A stretch of DNA of 55,201 bases from Serratia liquefaciens. Lineage in GTDB: Bacteria; Pseudomonadota; Gammaproteobacteria; Enterobacterales; Enterobacteriaceae. The first letter of the stretch is position 1, and each line of letters begins with the position of its first letter. The DNA lies in the NCBI GenBank assembly GCA_012719855.1, contig JAAXZN010000037.1, positions 1-55,201 of the forward strand, given 5' to 3'. A model generated the notes under the pieces. The model ran no database searches. It was not told where the DNA came from and saw nothing but the letters and a program-made list of their open reading frames with translations. Shown piece after piece: positions 8,044-17,285 of the stretch. A program made the position numbers and the translations under genes.

Positions 8044-9408
8044 TTAATCGCACTGAACTTTGATGGCCAGACCGCCACGAGAGGTTTCTCGGTATTTGGC
8101 GTTCATGTCTTTGCCGGTTTCGTACATGGTTTCGATCACCTTATCCAGTGACACGCGAGGTTCGCTGGTGCGTCGCAGGGCCATGCGCGCCGAGTTGATT
8201 GCCTTCACGGAGGCAATGGCGTTACGCTCGATGCAAGGCACCTGAACCTGGCCGGCAACCGGGTCACAGGTCAGCCCCAGGTTGTGTTCCATACCGATTT
8301 CTGCCGCGATGCAGACCTGTTCCGGGCTGCCGCCCAGCAGTTCAGCCAAACCGGCTGCCGCCATCGAACAGGCCACACCCACTTCCCCCTGGCAGCCCAC
8401 TTCGGCGCCGGAGATAGAAGCGTTCATTTTGTACAGCGCACCGACAGCACCCGCCGCCATAAAGTAACGGATGTAAATATCCGGGCTGACGGATTCGATA
8501 AAGTGGTCATAGTAAGCCAATACGGCCGGTACGATGCCACAGGCGCCGTTGGTTGGCGCGGTGACCACACGGCCACCCGCCGCATTCTCTTCGTTGACCG
8601 CCAGCGCGAACATATTGACCCAGTCAATAACGTTCATTGGATCGCTGGACAGCTTGTCGGAGGAGACCAACAGACGACGTAATGCGGAAGCACGACGCGG
8701 TACACGCAGTGGACCAGGCAGTACGCCTTCGGTATTCAGGCCGCGGTCGATACAGGCGCGCATGGTCTGCCAGATGTTGCCGAAGTAGGTTTCGATATCC
8801 TGCTTGCTGTGCAGCGCCAGTTCGTTCTGCATCACCATGCCGGACAGCGACAGCCCGGTTTCACGGCAATGCTCAAGCATTTCACGCGCAAAATTGAACG
8901 GGTAAGGAACGCTCAATTCATGTGCATCGGTTTTGCCGAAATTCTCTTCATCGACGATAAAACCACCGCCGATAGAATAGTAAGTCTTGCTGTAAACTTG
9001 TTTATCCCCGGCGAAGGCGTGGATTTGCATGCCGTTCTCATGCAGCGGCAGGTTATCGCTGCGGAATACCATGCCGCCGTCACGCGGGAAATCTACCTCA
9101 TGCAGGCCGCTGGCCAGCATCAGTCTTTGACGTTGTTCTACATCGCGAATAAAACCCGGGATGCTATCGATATCAACGGTATCAGGCATATTGCCCGCCA
9201 GGCCGAGGATGATAGCGATATCGGTATGGTGACCTTTACCGGTCAATGAGAGTGAGCCGTAAACATCTACGGCAACACGCGTGATAGAAGGCATCAGGCC
9301 TTTATTTACCAGATCGTCGACAAACTGTTTGCCGGCTTTCATCGGTCCAACCGTATGAGAGCTGGACGGGCCGATGCCGATCTTAAACATGTCGAAAACG
9401 CTAATCAC
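8044..9408 (-). CDS. sdaA: L-serine ammonia-lyase (serine deaminase I)
   Basis: SdaA is a cytoplasmic 4Fe-4S enzyme that deaminates L-serine to pyruvate and ammonia. The 454 residues match E. coli SdaA in length. The sequence has GPSSSHTVGPMKAG near the N-terminus and, in the catalytic domain, the iron-sulphur cysteines in VACSMAA, GLTCDPVAG and VQVPCIERN. I chose the GTG start at 9408 over the ATG at 9429 because AAGGAG sits seven bases before it and the protein then begins like the family (ISVFDMFKIGIGPSSSHT). It is followed by module B and pdeD. Confidence 0.95.
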   Translation of the reverse strand: MISVFDMFKIGIGPSSSHTVGPMKAGKQFVDDLVNKGLMPSITRVAVDVYGSLSLTGKGHHTDIAIILGLAGNMPDTVDIDSIPGFIRDVEQRQRLMLASGLHEVDFPRDGGMVFRSDNLPLHENGMQIHAFAGDKQVYSKTYYSIGGGFIVDEENFGKTDAHELSVPYPFNFAREMLEHCRETGLSLSGMVMQNELALHSKQDIETYFGNIWQTMRACIDRGLNTEGVLPGPLRVPRRASALRRLLVSSDKLSSDPMNVIDWVNMFALAVNEENAAGGRVVTAPTNGACGIVPAVLAYYDHFIESVSPDIYIRYFMAAGAVGALYKMNASISGAEVGCQGEVGVACSMAAAGLAELLGGSPEQVCIAAEIGMEHNLGLTCDPVAGQVQVPCIERNAIASVKAINSARMALRRTSEPRVSLDKVIETMYETGKDMNAKYRETSRGGLAIKVQCD

Positions 9409-9853
9409 GCTAAAACTCCTTAGAGGCATATTGTTATGGCTGCATCGGTTAAAAACCGTGCAGGGAACAGCGATATTGTAAAAGGGCCGTACGGGTTCGG
9501 TTGCCTTTTTCGCATGAAATAAAATAATCCTTGGTGTCAGTCCTGTTTATGATTGCCGCAGGCGTTCGGCCAGTCGTAGAACCGCCGCTGCCTAAACTCG
9601 GTTAATGGCAATCGCGCCAGCTTCCGTTGCTGAACGCGGCCGGCTTAAACCCTGCTGAAATAGTGGTTTATTCCGGACGGCGGTATTTTACAGGTATTTC
9701 GTAAGGTTGAAGAGAGGGTTTACAGTTTTTTTAAAACTCTGATAGCCAGAACGGTAGTTGAAAAAGCAAACAAATGAAGTGATGCCGATCGCTTTACCCG
9801 TGCCGCTGGTGCAGGTAACCGTTTGGCTTGTGATCGGCGTCACGAAATTAGCG
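9409..9853. other. sdaA upstream region
   Basis: A 445-base gap between nudL and sdaA, both on the minus strand. It must contain the sdaA promoter. I see no gene and no convincing operator. TTTTTTTAAAA at about 9726-9736 is the only strong AT-rich tract. The GC-rich segment 9600-9660 has no strong hairpin by eye. Confidence 0.5.
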
Positions 9854-10431
9854 CTAAATGCTGACCTGTTGCGCCAGTCGGCGAATGATGGCGGCGGTCA
9901 ATCCCCAGACAAATTGGCTCTGGTACCAGGACAAATAAATACGGTGCGAATGGCCGGCGCGCTGAATATCCAGCGGGTAATAGCGTGAGAGCGTCAGCGC
10001 TTCGTGCAGAGGCATTTCGAAAACGTCGGCCACTTCGTCTTCATTGGCGCTAAATTGTACGTCGGGTGAGATCAGACCGACAACCGGGGTGACCTGGAAA
10101 CCGGTGCTGCTGTCGAGCGGGGCCAGCTGGCCAAGGATGGTCACCGCCTGGGGGGGATTGCCACTTCCTCCTGGGCTTCACGCAGGGCGGTAATAATCGC
10201 CGACCCGTCTTCGGCATCGGTTTTACCTCCGGGAAACGCCACCTGGCCCGGATGTTTTCGCAAGGAATCGGCACGTCGGGTGAGCAGCAGCGTGGGCTCA
10301 GGTCGGCAGATAATGGGTATCAGTACCGCCGCCGGGCGGACGTTATGCGAAATCTGCGATGCCTGCGGCAGTTGCAGTTGGAAGCGGCTGATAAAAGCCG
10401 CCAGCGAGGTAGGGTAACTCGGTGGGTTCAC
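9854..10431 (-). pseudogene. nudL: Nudix hydrolase NudL, split by a frameshift in a run of seven C
   Basis: NudL is a predicted CoA-type Nudix hydrolase. The first frame (10431 to about 10141) reads to EEVAIPP and covers the Nudix box [11 protein letters not shown]...LREAQEE. After a run of seven C on the minus strand (10150-10156) it hits a stop within three codons. The second frame continues exactly where the family does, [24 protein letters not shown], to the normal C-terminus. One extra C would restore a 192-residue protein, the E. coli length. The GTG start overlaps the pabB stop by four bases, as expected for an intact pair. It may be a true pseudogene, a phase-variable gene or a homopolymer read error. 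Confidence 0.85.
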
Positions 10432-11801
10432 GAAGCGATGACCTCCCCCAACTGCGGCAAAATGCGGCCGACTTTATCGAAGGTTTCCTGATATTCCGCC
10501 TGTTCCTGGCTGTCGGCCACGATACCGCCGCCGGCCGCACAGTAAATGCGGCCCTTTTCGGTAAACAGCGTGCGGATGGTGATGTTGGTGTCCATGGTGC
10601 CGCAGGCGCTGATATAGCCGATACTGCCGCAGTAGGCATTGCGCCGCTGTGGTTCCAGCTCTTCGATAATTTCCATTGCCCGTACCTTGGGCGCACCGGT
10701 AATGGATCCACCCGGGAAGCAGGCGCGCAATAGCTCAGTCGCCGGCGTGTGTTCGGGCAGGATGGCGGTAATGGTACTGACCAAATGATGCACCGCCGGG
10801 AAAGGCTCTACCACGAACAACTCGGGAACTTTGACGCTGCCCGGCTCGGCGACGCGGCCGATATCGTTGCGCAGTAGATCGACAATCATCAGGTTTTCGG
10901 CGCGATCTTTGGTGGAATTCGCCAACCGTTGCGCCTGTTGCGCATCTTGCTCGGCATCGGCCAGCCGCGGCAGGGTGCCTTTGATAGGTCGGGTTTGGAT
11001 TTGCCGGTTCTCCAGCCACAAAAAGCGCTCGGGCGAAACGCTCAGTACGGCGTTGTCCGGCAGACGTAAAAAGGCAGAGAAGGGGGCGCGATTGCTGGCG
11101 TTCAGTTGCAGAAAGGCTTGCCATTCATCACCCTGATAATCTGCGGAAAATCGCTGCGCCAGATTGATTTGGTAGCAATCGCCACTGCGCAAATAATGCT
11201 GGATGCGCTGGAATTTTTCGCCGTACTGCTGCCGCGTCATGTTGGCTTGCCAACGGCTGACCAAGGCAAAAGCTTGTCGGGGTTCAGGCTGCTGGCTGCA
11301 TAGCCACAGCCAGCGCTGTTCAACGTCCTCATAGCTAAGTAACGTCAGCGTCTTCCTGTGGTGATCGGCAATCAGCGCCCAGTCATATATTCCCACCGCC
11401 ATGTCCGGCAGCGCGATATCCACCTGCGCCAACTGCGGCAGTTGTTCCACCCTGCGGCCCAGATCGTAACCAAACAGCCCAAGGGCTCCTCCCTGGAACG
11501 GCAAGCCGGCATTCGCTGCCGGCTGCCAGTTTTGCCGTTCCAACTGCTGTTGCAGCAACTGGAAGGGATCTTCCTGTGATTGCTGCTCATCCGCGCCGCG
11601 GCAAATTTCCGTGATTTGCCCTCGGGTAGTCAGAGTGACCTTGGGGGCCGCGACCAAAATATCGAAACGGTTATGCGAATGTTCGGCAAAGCCGGAATGC
11701 AGCAGCATTGCCCAAGGGCGTTGAGCAAGAGGAGCAAACAGCTCCAGCAGGGTGGTGGGGGTGTAGGGCAAAGATTTTAGATTCGGTGCAGTTGCGCTCA
11801 T
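10428..11801 (-). CDS. pabB: Aminodeoxychorismate synthase component I
   Basis: PabB converts chorismate, with ammonia from PabA, to 4-amino-4-deoxychorismate in the folate pathway. It belongs to the anthranilate synthase I-like fold. Family motifs are visible: [55 protein letters not shown] and [11 protein letters not shown]. The reading frame extends 33 codons further upstream, but the ATG at 11801 has GAGG before it and gives 457 residues, close to the 453 of E. coli. The stop overlaps the nudL start by four bases (GTGA), so the two are probably translationally coupled. Confidence 0.93.
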   Translation of the reverse strand: MSATAPNLKSLPYTPTTLLELFAPLAQRPWAMLLHSGFAEHSHNRFDILVAAPKVTLTTRGQITEICRGADEQQSQEDPFQLLQQQLERQNWQPAANAGLPFQGGALGLFGYDLGRRVEQLPQLAQVDIALPDMAVGIYDWALIADHHRKTLTLLSYEDVEQRWLWLCSQQPEPRQAFALVSRWQANMTRQQYGEKFQRIQHYLRSGDCYQINLAQRFSADYQGDEWQAFLQLNASNRAPFSAFLRLPDNAVLSVSPERFLWLENRQIQTRPIKGTLPRLADAEQDAQQAQRLANSTKDRAENLMIVDLLRNDIGRVAEPGSVKVPELFVVEPFPAVHHLVSTITAILPEHTPATELLRACFPGGSITGAPKVRAMEIIEELEPQRRNAYCGSIGYISACGTMDTNITIRTLFTEKGRIYCAAGGGIVADSQEQAEYQETFDKVGRILPQLGEVIAS

Positions 11802-12302
11802 GGGCCTCAATAAACCTGACTGACGGGGCGGCTGTTTATGATGGCTATTCTGCCATATTCGGCCGATGGGCGCATGTCCTGGCATGTGCGTACAAAGCAC
11901 AGTTCACATAAACAATGAATCAACAAATTTGCAAATGAAGCATTTTTTGCGACTTCAACTATAATCCAATATGTTAAAAACTGCGTTATCAATTAAAAGC
12001 TCGGATATATCCTATCCTTTGGAATCGGTTTTTATAAAGTAAAACCCGTAATTAGTTTTATTGCGTTATTACTTTTGATTGAGATCACAAAAATATCAGA
12101 CGAACTTATGTCATCGCCTGAAAATACCGACATCTGAACGATAAATGCCTAAAAACGAGCACGTTTCGACTAAAACTATAAACAGTAACAAGACGCATTT
12201 AGACCCGTTTTATCGCCGGGCCACTGCGTTCTAATTTAATTGCACCCTGATATTTTTAAAAAATAGAAATATTCATTCGTTACTTTTTGCGAAGAGCTGC
12301 CT
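11802..12302. other. AT-rich divergent region between pabB and the glycosyltransferase gene
   Basis: About 500 bases, clearly more AT-rich than the flanking genes from about 11890 to 12290. It must carry the pabB promoter (minus) and the glycosyltransferase promoter (plus). I looked for a Pho box, because E. coli waaH is PhoB-controlled, and saw only an isolated ATGTCAT at about 12109, with no second repeat. The AT-rich base composition and the added gene suggest acquired DNA. Confidence 0.5.
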
Positions 12303-13310
12303 ATGCCCCTAATGCTGAGTGTCATCGTCCCGCTACATAACGTGGGTGAACTGTTTGAGCCGTTTTTGGCCTCGCTGTTAGCCCAACAGGAGCGGCGGCT
12401 GGAGGTGATCATCGTCAACGACGGATCCACCGACGGCTCTGGTGATATCGCCCACCGCTATGCCCAACGGCATCCTCATATTACCGTTATTGACCAGCTC
12501 AATGCGGGCGTATCCTGTGCGCGCAATGCCGGGTTGGCTGTGGCACGCGGAAAATATGTGGCTTTTCCTGACGCCGATGATTTACTGGCGCCGGAAATGT
12601 ATGCAATCCTGATTGAAATGGCTGAAGAAAATCAATTGGATGTCATGCAGTGCAACGGTGAACGTTATTTCACCGGTCAAGATGAACTGCAACCAATTAT
12701 TCCGCAAAACCGCTTGGGCGACACCGGCGTTATTAGCGGAGTGAAATGGTTGGAACGTGCGCTGAAATCGAGAAAATTTATTCATGTGGTCTGGCTGGCG
12801 GTATATCGCCTCGATTTTATTAAACAGCATCGATTGTATTTTGAACCGGGTTTGCACCACCAGGATATTCCCTGGACCACCGAGGTGATGTTCAATGCAC
12901 AGCGGGTGAAATATCTCAGCAAAGCGTTATATCGCCAACGAGTGCACGATAAATCGATCAGCAACCGTCGTCGAACCGGTCAGGCCAACGTCGAATATCA
13001 ACGCCATTATATGAAAATAGTGGAGATGCTGGTGGCGATGAACCAGCGCTATGCGCGGAAAATCAGTATCCGTCCGGCTTTTCACTGGCAGATCACCCGT
13101 GAAGCCCTGGGCATTTGTCACAGCATTCGCCGCGAACCCGAACTGGCGGCGCAGTGCCGGATCACCGATGAGTTCTATCAGCGGGGTATCGATCGGGCGA
13201 TGGCCACCAATGCGCGCGGCCTCAAGCAGAATTGGCACGTCATGCTCTGGTTACACCGCCTGAAACAGTGGCGACATGGCGATCATTGCTCACAACCCGC
13301 CGCTGAATAA
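12303..13310 (+). CDS. waaH: Family 2 glycosyltransferase, WaaH (YibD)-like
   Basis: A GT-A fold glycosyltransferase of 335 residues. The nucleotide-sugar site is seen in LSVIVPLHN, IIVNDGSTDGS and the metal-binding FPDADD (about residues 91-96). The second half strongly resembles E. coli WaaH: HHQDIPWTTEVMFNA, YQRHYMKI and a segment ending ICHSIRREPEL. WaaH adds glucuronic acid to heptose III of the LPS inner core. The acceptor here cannot be read from sequence. GAAGAG precedes the ATG by about seven bases. It sits between pabB and yoaH, which are adjacent in E. coli, so it is an insertion relative to that order. Confidence 0.8.
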   Translation: MPLMLSVIVPLHNVGELFEPFLASLLAQQERRLEVIIVNDGSTDGSGDIAHRYAQRHPHITVIDQLNAGVSCARNAGLAVARGKYVAFPDADDLLAPEMYAILIEMAEENQLDVMQCNGERYFTGQDELQPIIPQNRLGDTGVISGVKWLERALKSRKFIHVVWLAVYRLDFIKQHRLYFEPGLHHQDIPWTTEVMFNAQRVKYLSKALYRQRVHDKSISNRRRTGQANVEYQRHYMKIVEMLVAMNQRYARKISIRPAFHWQITREALGICHSIRREPELAAQCRITDEFYQRGIDRAMATNARGLKQNWHVMLWLHRLKQWRHGDHCSQPAAE

Positions 13311-13373
13311 CAGACGTTGGGATCCGCCGGTTTAAGGGGTATACTCGCCCTCCATTTTACCGGAGAGAAACAC

Positions 13374-13619
13374 ATGCTTGCAGGTATGCCGTCGTTAAGC
13401 CATCTAGAGCAGCAGGAAGCTGCGGATCGTATCCATCAGCTGATGGAACAAGGCATGAGCAGTGGTGAAGCCATCGCGCGCGTCGCGCAGGAAATCCGCG
13501 AAAAACATCAGGGTGACCAGGTCAGCGTAATGTTCGATGACGAAGATGACGATGAAGAGTATCAGGAACGCCCGGAAGACCAGGGTGATGACGACTCGGA
13601 AGAAGACGAAAACTATTGA
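13374..13619 (+). CDS. yoaH: UPF0181 family protein YoaH
   Basis: A small 81-residue cytoplasmic protein of unknown function. The N-terminal half is the conserved helical UPF0181 domain ([31 protein letters not shown]). The C-terminal third is almost entirely acidic (DDEDDDEEY to the end) and probably disordered. The start at 13374 has GGAGAG upstream. It lies on the plus strand, convergent with purT. Confidence 0.9.
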   Translation: MLAGMPSLSHLEQQEAADRIHQLMEQGMSSGEAIARVAQEIREKHQGDQVSVMFDDEDDDEEYQERPEDQGDDDSEEDENY

Positions 13620-13626
13620 TGTTGCA

Positions 13627-13646
13627 GGGGCCGGCCCGCCGGCCCC
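13627..13646. terminator. GC-rich hairpin between convergent yoaH and purT
   Basis: A perfect 8-bp stem GGGGCCGG/CCGGCCCC with a 4-base loop. There is no U-tract on either side, so it may act as a weak bidirectional terminator or a 3' end stabiliser. Confidence 0.5.
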
Positions 13647-13652
13647 AAAGCC

Positions 13653-14831
13653 TTAACCTTCGATGACCACCGCAGCGGCGGCCTGCTTAGCCGACTCTAC
13701 CGCCAACTCGATATTTTCAGCTGTCGCCAGCGCGACGCCCATTCGACGTTGACCTTCAATTTCCGGCTTGCCGAACAAACGTAGCTGATTGTGACCGGTC
13801 AGTGCACGATCCAGCCCGCTGAAACGCAGGTCGCTGCTGGTAAGCTGTGGCAGGATCACCGCCGAGGCCGAAGGGCCGAACTGACGGATCGCGCCAATAG
13901 GCAGACCGAGGAAGGCACGCACATGCAGCGCAAATTCAGACAGGTCTTGTGAAATCAGAGTCACCATGCCGGTATCGTGCGGGCGCGGTGAAACCTCGCT
14001 GAAAATCACTTCATCACCACAGACAAACAGTTCGACGCCGAACAGGCCAAAACCACCCAGCGCCTTCACCACGTTTTCCGCAATTGCCTGCGCGCGGCTG
14101 AGCGCCAGTTCGCTCATCTGCTGCGGCTGCCAGGATTCGCGGTAATCCCCGTCTTCCTGACGATGTCCGATCGGTGCGCAGAAATGTACGCCATCGACGG
14201 CGTTGATGGTCAGCAGAGTGATTTCAAAATCGAACTTCACCAGGCCTTCGACAATCACCCGCCCCCCGCCGGCACGGCCACCCTGTTGGGCGTAATCCCA
14301 GGCGGTTTTCAGCTGTTCCGGGCTGCGGATCAGGCTCTGGCCCTTGCCGGAAGAACTCATGACAGGTTTGATAATGCACGGGTAGCCGATTTCGTCGACG
14401 GCCTGACGGAAGGCATCTTCACCGTCGGCAAAACGGTAGCTGGAGGTCGGCAGACCAAGGGTTTCTGCCGCCAGGCGACGGATGCCTTCGCGGTTCATGG
14501 TCAGGCGCGTCGCTTCTGCGCACGGCACCACGCGGTGCCCTTGCTGCTCCAACTCAACCAGCATGCCGGTGGCGATAGCTTCGATCTCCGGCACGATGTA
14601 GTCAGGGCGTTCCTGTTCAATTACGGCTTTCAGCGCGTTGCCGTCCAGCATGTTAATAACGTGGCTGCGATGGGCCACGTGCATGGCTGGGGCGTTGGCG
14701 TAACGATCTACGGCAATCACTTCCAGCCCCAAACGCTGACATTCGATGGCAACTTCTTTACCCAGCTCGCCGGAGCCGAGCAGCATAACGCGGGTGGCGG
14801 AGGGGCGCAGGGCGGTTCCAATAGTTAACAT
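13653..14831 (-). CDS. purT: Formate-dependent GAR transformylase (PurT)
   Basis: PurT makes formyl-glycinamide ribonucleotide from GAR, formate and ATP, the folate-independent version of the third purine step. It is an ATP-grasp enzyme of 392 residues, the same as E. coli. Visible segments are [16 protein letters not shown] at the N-terminus, the ATP loop [12 protein letters not shown] (near 155-166), and the metal-ligand region [15 protein letters not shown] PurR operator stands about 60 bases upstream of the start. The gene is convergent with yoaH and divergent from dbpA. Confidence 0.96.
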   Translation of the reverse strand: MLTIGTALRPSATRVMLLGSGELGKEVAIECQRLGLEVIAVDRYANAPAMHVAHRSHVINMLDGNALKAVIEQERPDYIVPEIEAIATGMLVELEQQGHRVVPCAEATRLTMNREGIRRLAAETLGLPTSSYRFADGEDAFRQAVDEIGYPCIIKPVMSSSGKGQSLIRSPEQLKTAWDYAQQGGRAGGGRVIVEGLVKFDFEITLLTINAVDGVHFCAPIGHRQEDGDYRESWQPQQMSELALSRAQAIAENVVKALGGFGLFGVELFVCGDEVIFSEVSPRPHDTGMVTLISQDLSEFALHVRAFLGLPIGAIRQFGPSASAVILPQLTSSDLRFSGLDRALTGHNQLRLFGKPEIEGQRRMGVALATAENIELAVESAKQAAAAVVIEG

Positions 14832-14889
14832 AGTCTCGTACCTGGATCTGTGGAGAGTAACGCGGTCTGATTGTGGGCGAAGATTATAT

Positions 14890-14905
14890 ACGAAAACGTT
14901 TGCGT
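14890..14905. promoter_or_regulatory. PurR operator upstream of purT
   Basis: On the minus strand the site reads ACGCAAACGTTTTCGT, a full match to the PurR box (ACGCAAACGTTTTCNT). It lies about 60 bases before the purT start, the usual place for repression by PurR with hypoxanthine or guanine. Confidence 0.9.
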
Positions 14906-15072
14906 GTGCAGCCTACGGCAAACGCGTTGCCGGTTTCTGGGTTAAAACCCCGGTTGGCGGCTTTTTTTATGCGTGAAATCCGTAATCCTGACTATCTCTG
15001 TTATCATCTGCGGTTGATTCGGTGCTGCCGTGGGCGCGCCGCCATTCCATTTGCCATATAAGAGTTATCGCC

Positions 15073-16455
15073 GTGAGCACAGTTTCTTTTTCTTCCCTGC
15101 CGCTGCCAGCCGAACAGTTGGCCAACCTCAACGAACTGGGGTATGCCGAAATGACACCGGTGCAGGCTGCTGCACTGCCCGCCATCCTGAAAGGGCAGGA
15201 CGTACGTGCCAAAGCAAAAACCGGCAGCGGTAAAACGGCGGCGTTCGGCATTGGCCTGCTGGACAAAATCAACGTTTCCCAAGTGGCGGCCCAGGCGCTG
15301 ATCCTGTGCCCGACGCGTGAGCTGGCGGATCAGGTCAGTAAGGAATTGCGTCGTCTGGCGCGCTTCACTCAGAACATCAAAATTCTGACCCTGTGCGGGG
15401 GCCAGCCGATGGGCCCGCAGCTCGATTCGCTGGTGCATGCGCCGCATATCGTGGTGGGCACGCCGGGGCGTATTCAGGAACACCTGCGTAAGAAAACGCT
15501 GGTGTTGGATGAGCTGAAAGTGCTGGTGCTGGACGAAGCCGACCGCATGTTGGACATGGGCTTTGCCGACGATATCGACGATGTGATCAGCTACACGCCG
15601 CCGCAACGTCAGACGCTGCTGTTCTCCGCAACCTATCCGAGCGGGATCGAACGCATCAGCGCTCGCGTGCAGCGTGATCCGCTGAATGTGGAAGTGGACG
15701 ACGGTGAAGAGCAAACCACCATCGAACAACGTTTCTACGAAACGACCCGCGATCAACGCCCGGCGGTATTGGTGTCGGCGATCCGTCATTACCAACCTTC
15801 TTCTTGCGTGGTGTTCTGCAACACCAAACGCGATTGCCAGAGCGTGTATGAAGCGCTGGAAGCACGAGGCATTAATGTCCTGGCGCTGCATGGCGATCTG
15901 GAACAGCGCGATCGCGACCAGGTGCTGGTGCGTTTTGCCAACCGCAGCTGCCGTGTGTTGGTGGCGACTGACGTTGCTGCGCGCGGTCTGGATATTAAAG
16001 AGCTGGAGTTGGTGGTCAACTACGAGCTGGCGTTCGATCCGGAAGTGCACGTGCACCGTATCGGTCGTACCGGCCGTGCCGGTTTGAGCGGCCTGGCGAT
16101 CAGCCTGTGTACGCCACAAGAAATGACGCGCGCGCATGCGATTGAAGAGTATCTGCAGATCAGAGTTAACTGGGCCCCGGTATCCGAGTTAAGCGGTGCA
16201 GGAAATACCACGCTGGAAGCCGAAATGGTCACCCTGTGCATCGACGGCGGGCGTAAAGCCAAAATCCGCCCCGGCGATATTCTCGGCGCACTGACCGGCG
16301 AGGCTGGGTTGACGGCGGCAGAAGTCGGAAAAATCGACATGTTCCCGGTGCATGCCTACGTGGCGATCCGCAAGGCCAGCGCGCGCAAGGCACTGCAGCA
16401 GCTGCAGCAAGGTAAAATCAAGGGTAAGAACTGCAAGGTGCGGTTGTTGAAATAA
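15073..16455 (+). CDS. dbpA: ATP-dependent RNA helicase DbpA
   Basis: DbpA is a DEAD-box helicase that is activated by hairpin 92 of 23S rRNA and helps late 50S assembly. Motifs in order: Q motif region (GYAEMTPVQAAALPAIL), AKTGSGKT, PTRELADQ, DEADRMLDMGF, SATYP, HGDLEQRDRD, TDVAARGLDI and HRIGRTGRAG. The C-terminal RNA-binding domain ends KGKNCKVRLLK, as in E. coli. I chose the GTG at 15073 because the protein then starts at the family position; the ribosome binding site is weak. The divergent neighbour is purT. Confidence 0.94.
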   Translation: MSTVSFSSLPLPAEQLANLNELGYAEMTPVQAAALPAILKGQDVRAKAKTGSGKTAAFGIGLLDKINVSQVAAQALILCPTRELADQVSKELRRLARFTQNIKILTLCGGQPMGPQLDSLVHAPHIVVGTPGRIQEHLRKKTLVLDELKVLVLDEADRMLDMGFADDIDDVISYTPPQRQTLLFSATYPSGIERISARVQRDPLNVEVDDGEEQTTIEQRFYETTRDQRPAVLVSAIRHYQPSSCVVFCNTKRDCQSVYEALEARGINVLALHGDLEQRDRDQVLVRFANRSCRVLVATDVAARGLDIKELELVVNYELAFDPEVHVHRIGRTGRAGLSGLAISLCTPQEMTRAHAIEEYLQIRVNWAPVSELSGAGNTTLEAEMVTLCIDGGRKAKIRPGDILGALTGEAGLTAAEVGKIDMFPVHAYVAIRKASARKALQQLQQGKIKGKNCKVRLLK

Positions 16456-16499
16456 GTCGCGTCAGGGGTGCGCTTGCATCCCTGCGTAAAATCACCTTA

Positions 16500-16519
16500 T
16501 ACTGTATATAAATACAGCA
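16500..16519. promoter_or_regulatory. LexA operator (SOS box) of yebG
   Basis: TACTGTATATAAATACAGCA contains the CTG-N10-CAG core and matches the LexA consensus at nearly every position. It is 25 bases upstream of the yebG start, overlapping the expected promoter. Confidence 0.93.
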
Positions 16520-16543
16520 CTCTAACCTTTGAGGAATGCACAC

Positions 16544-16867
16544 ATGGCGGTTGAAGTTAAATATGTGGTGGTGAGAAACGGTGAGGAAAAGATGACTTTC
16601 GCGACCAAGAAAGAAGCCGACGCTTACGACAAAATGCTGGATCTGGCCGACAGCCTCGGTGAGTGGCTGCAGCAGGCTCCGCTTGAGCTGGATGACGAAC
16701 AGCGAGAAGGCCTGAGCTTCTTCCTGGCGGAAAACAAAGACGCACTGGGGCAGATTTTGCGCGGTGCGACGCCGACTGAAACACCGAAGAAAGCGGCCAA
16801 AGTGAAAACGGAAAAACCTGCTGCTACCCCAAAAGAGGGATCTGCGTCAGAAAAGCAGGCAGCATAA
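16544..16867 (+). CDS. yebG: SOS-induced protein YebG
   Basis: YebG is a small DNA-damage-induced protein of unknown biochemical role. The 107 residues begin MAVEVKYVVVRNGEEKMTF and continue KKEADAYDKMLDLAD as in the family. The C-terminus from about residue 78 is Lys/Ala/Pro/Thr-rich and low in complexity, longer than in E. coli. The start at 16544 is the family start. A strong LexA box directly upstream shows SOS control. yqfB follows 39 bases later with no terminator between, so it may share the transcript. Confidence 0.93.
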   Translation: MAVEVKYVVVRNGEEKMTFATKKEADAYDKMLDLADSLGEWLQQAPLELDDEQREGLSFFLAENKDALGQILRGATPTETPKKAAKVKTEKPAATPKEGSASEKQAA

Positions 16868-16906
16868 TGACTTATGTTGCGGTAATGTGATGAAAAAGGA
16901 TCTAGA

Positions 16907-17215
16907 ATGAGCCGTGAAATAACTTTCTTCACTCGCTTTGAGCAAGACATTTTGGCCGGGCGCAAGACCATCACCATCCGGGACGCCAGTGAGTCTCACT
17001 TTCAACCCGGTGAGGTTTTACGCGTTAGCCGCAATGAAGACGGTGTTTTCTTCTGCATGATTGAAGTGTTGTCGGTTACGCCGGTGCGTTTGGATGCGTT
17101 AACCGAGCAGCACGCCCAGCAAGAAAACATGTCGCTCAGCGAACTGAAGCAGGTGATCAAGGAAATCTATCCGGGGCTCGATGAGCTGTTCGTCATCACC
17201 TTCGTCAAACGCTGA
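16907..17215 (+). CDS. yqfB: N4-acetylcytidine amidohydrolase (ASCH domain, YqfB)
   Basis: YqfB hydrolyses N4-acetylcytidine to cytidine and acetate. The single ASCH domain covers the whole chain of 102 residues. The catalytic residues known from E. coli (K21, T24, E74) map here to K20 and T23 in [10 protein letters not shown] and E73 in QQENMSL. AAGGA lies about seven bases before the ATG. The position behind SOS-controlled yebG differs from E. coli, where yqfB is elsewhere. Confidence 0.9.
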   Translation: MSREITFFTRFEQDILAGRKTITIRDASESHFQPGEVLRVSRNEDGVFFCMIEVLSVTPVRLDALTEQHAQQENMSLSELKQVIKEIYPGLDELFVITFVKR

Positions 17216-17227
17216 TCTTTTGCCAGA

Positions 17228-17278
17228 CCAGTTGTGAGCCAAGGGCTGGCGCCCGCGGGTAGCGTAAATCACAACTGG
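17228..17278 (+). promoter_or_regulatory. Inverted repeat in the yebF leader overlapping its ribosome binding site
   Basis: CCAGTTGTGA (17228-17237) and TCACAACTGG (17269-17278) form a perfect 10-bp stem. An inner GGGC/GCCC stem is possible at 17243-17254. The last GG of the right arm is the first part of the yebF Shine-Dalgarno GGAGGGA (17277-17283). The folded leader could limit translation of yebF. Confidence 0.55.
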
Positions 17279-17285
17279 AGGGAAT

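Noticed and set aside
12090-12135. Pho box before the WaaH-like gene
   Set aside because: Only one ATGTCAT-like half is present and the second 7-mer repeat is missing.
14913-14975. Second PurR site and a terminator between purT and dbpA
   Set aside because: GGCAA/TTGCC is palindromic but lacks the PurR core, and the T-run at 14961-14967 is not preceded by a convincing stem.
15004-16137. A 377-codon minus-strand ORF opposite dbpA
   Set aside because: Shadow of dbpA; the translation is rich in His, Gln and Arg and has no domain or ribosome binding site.
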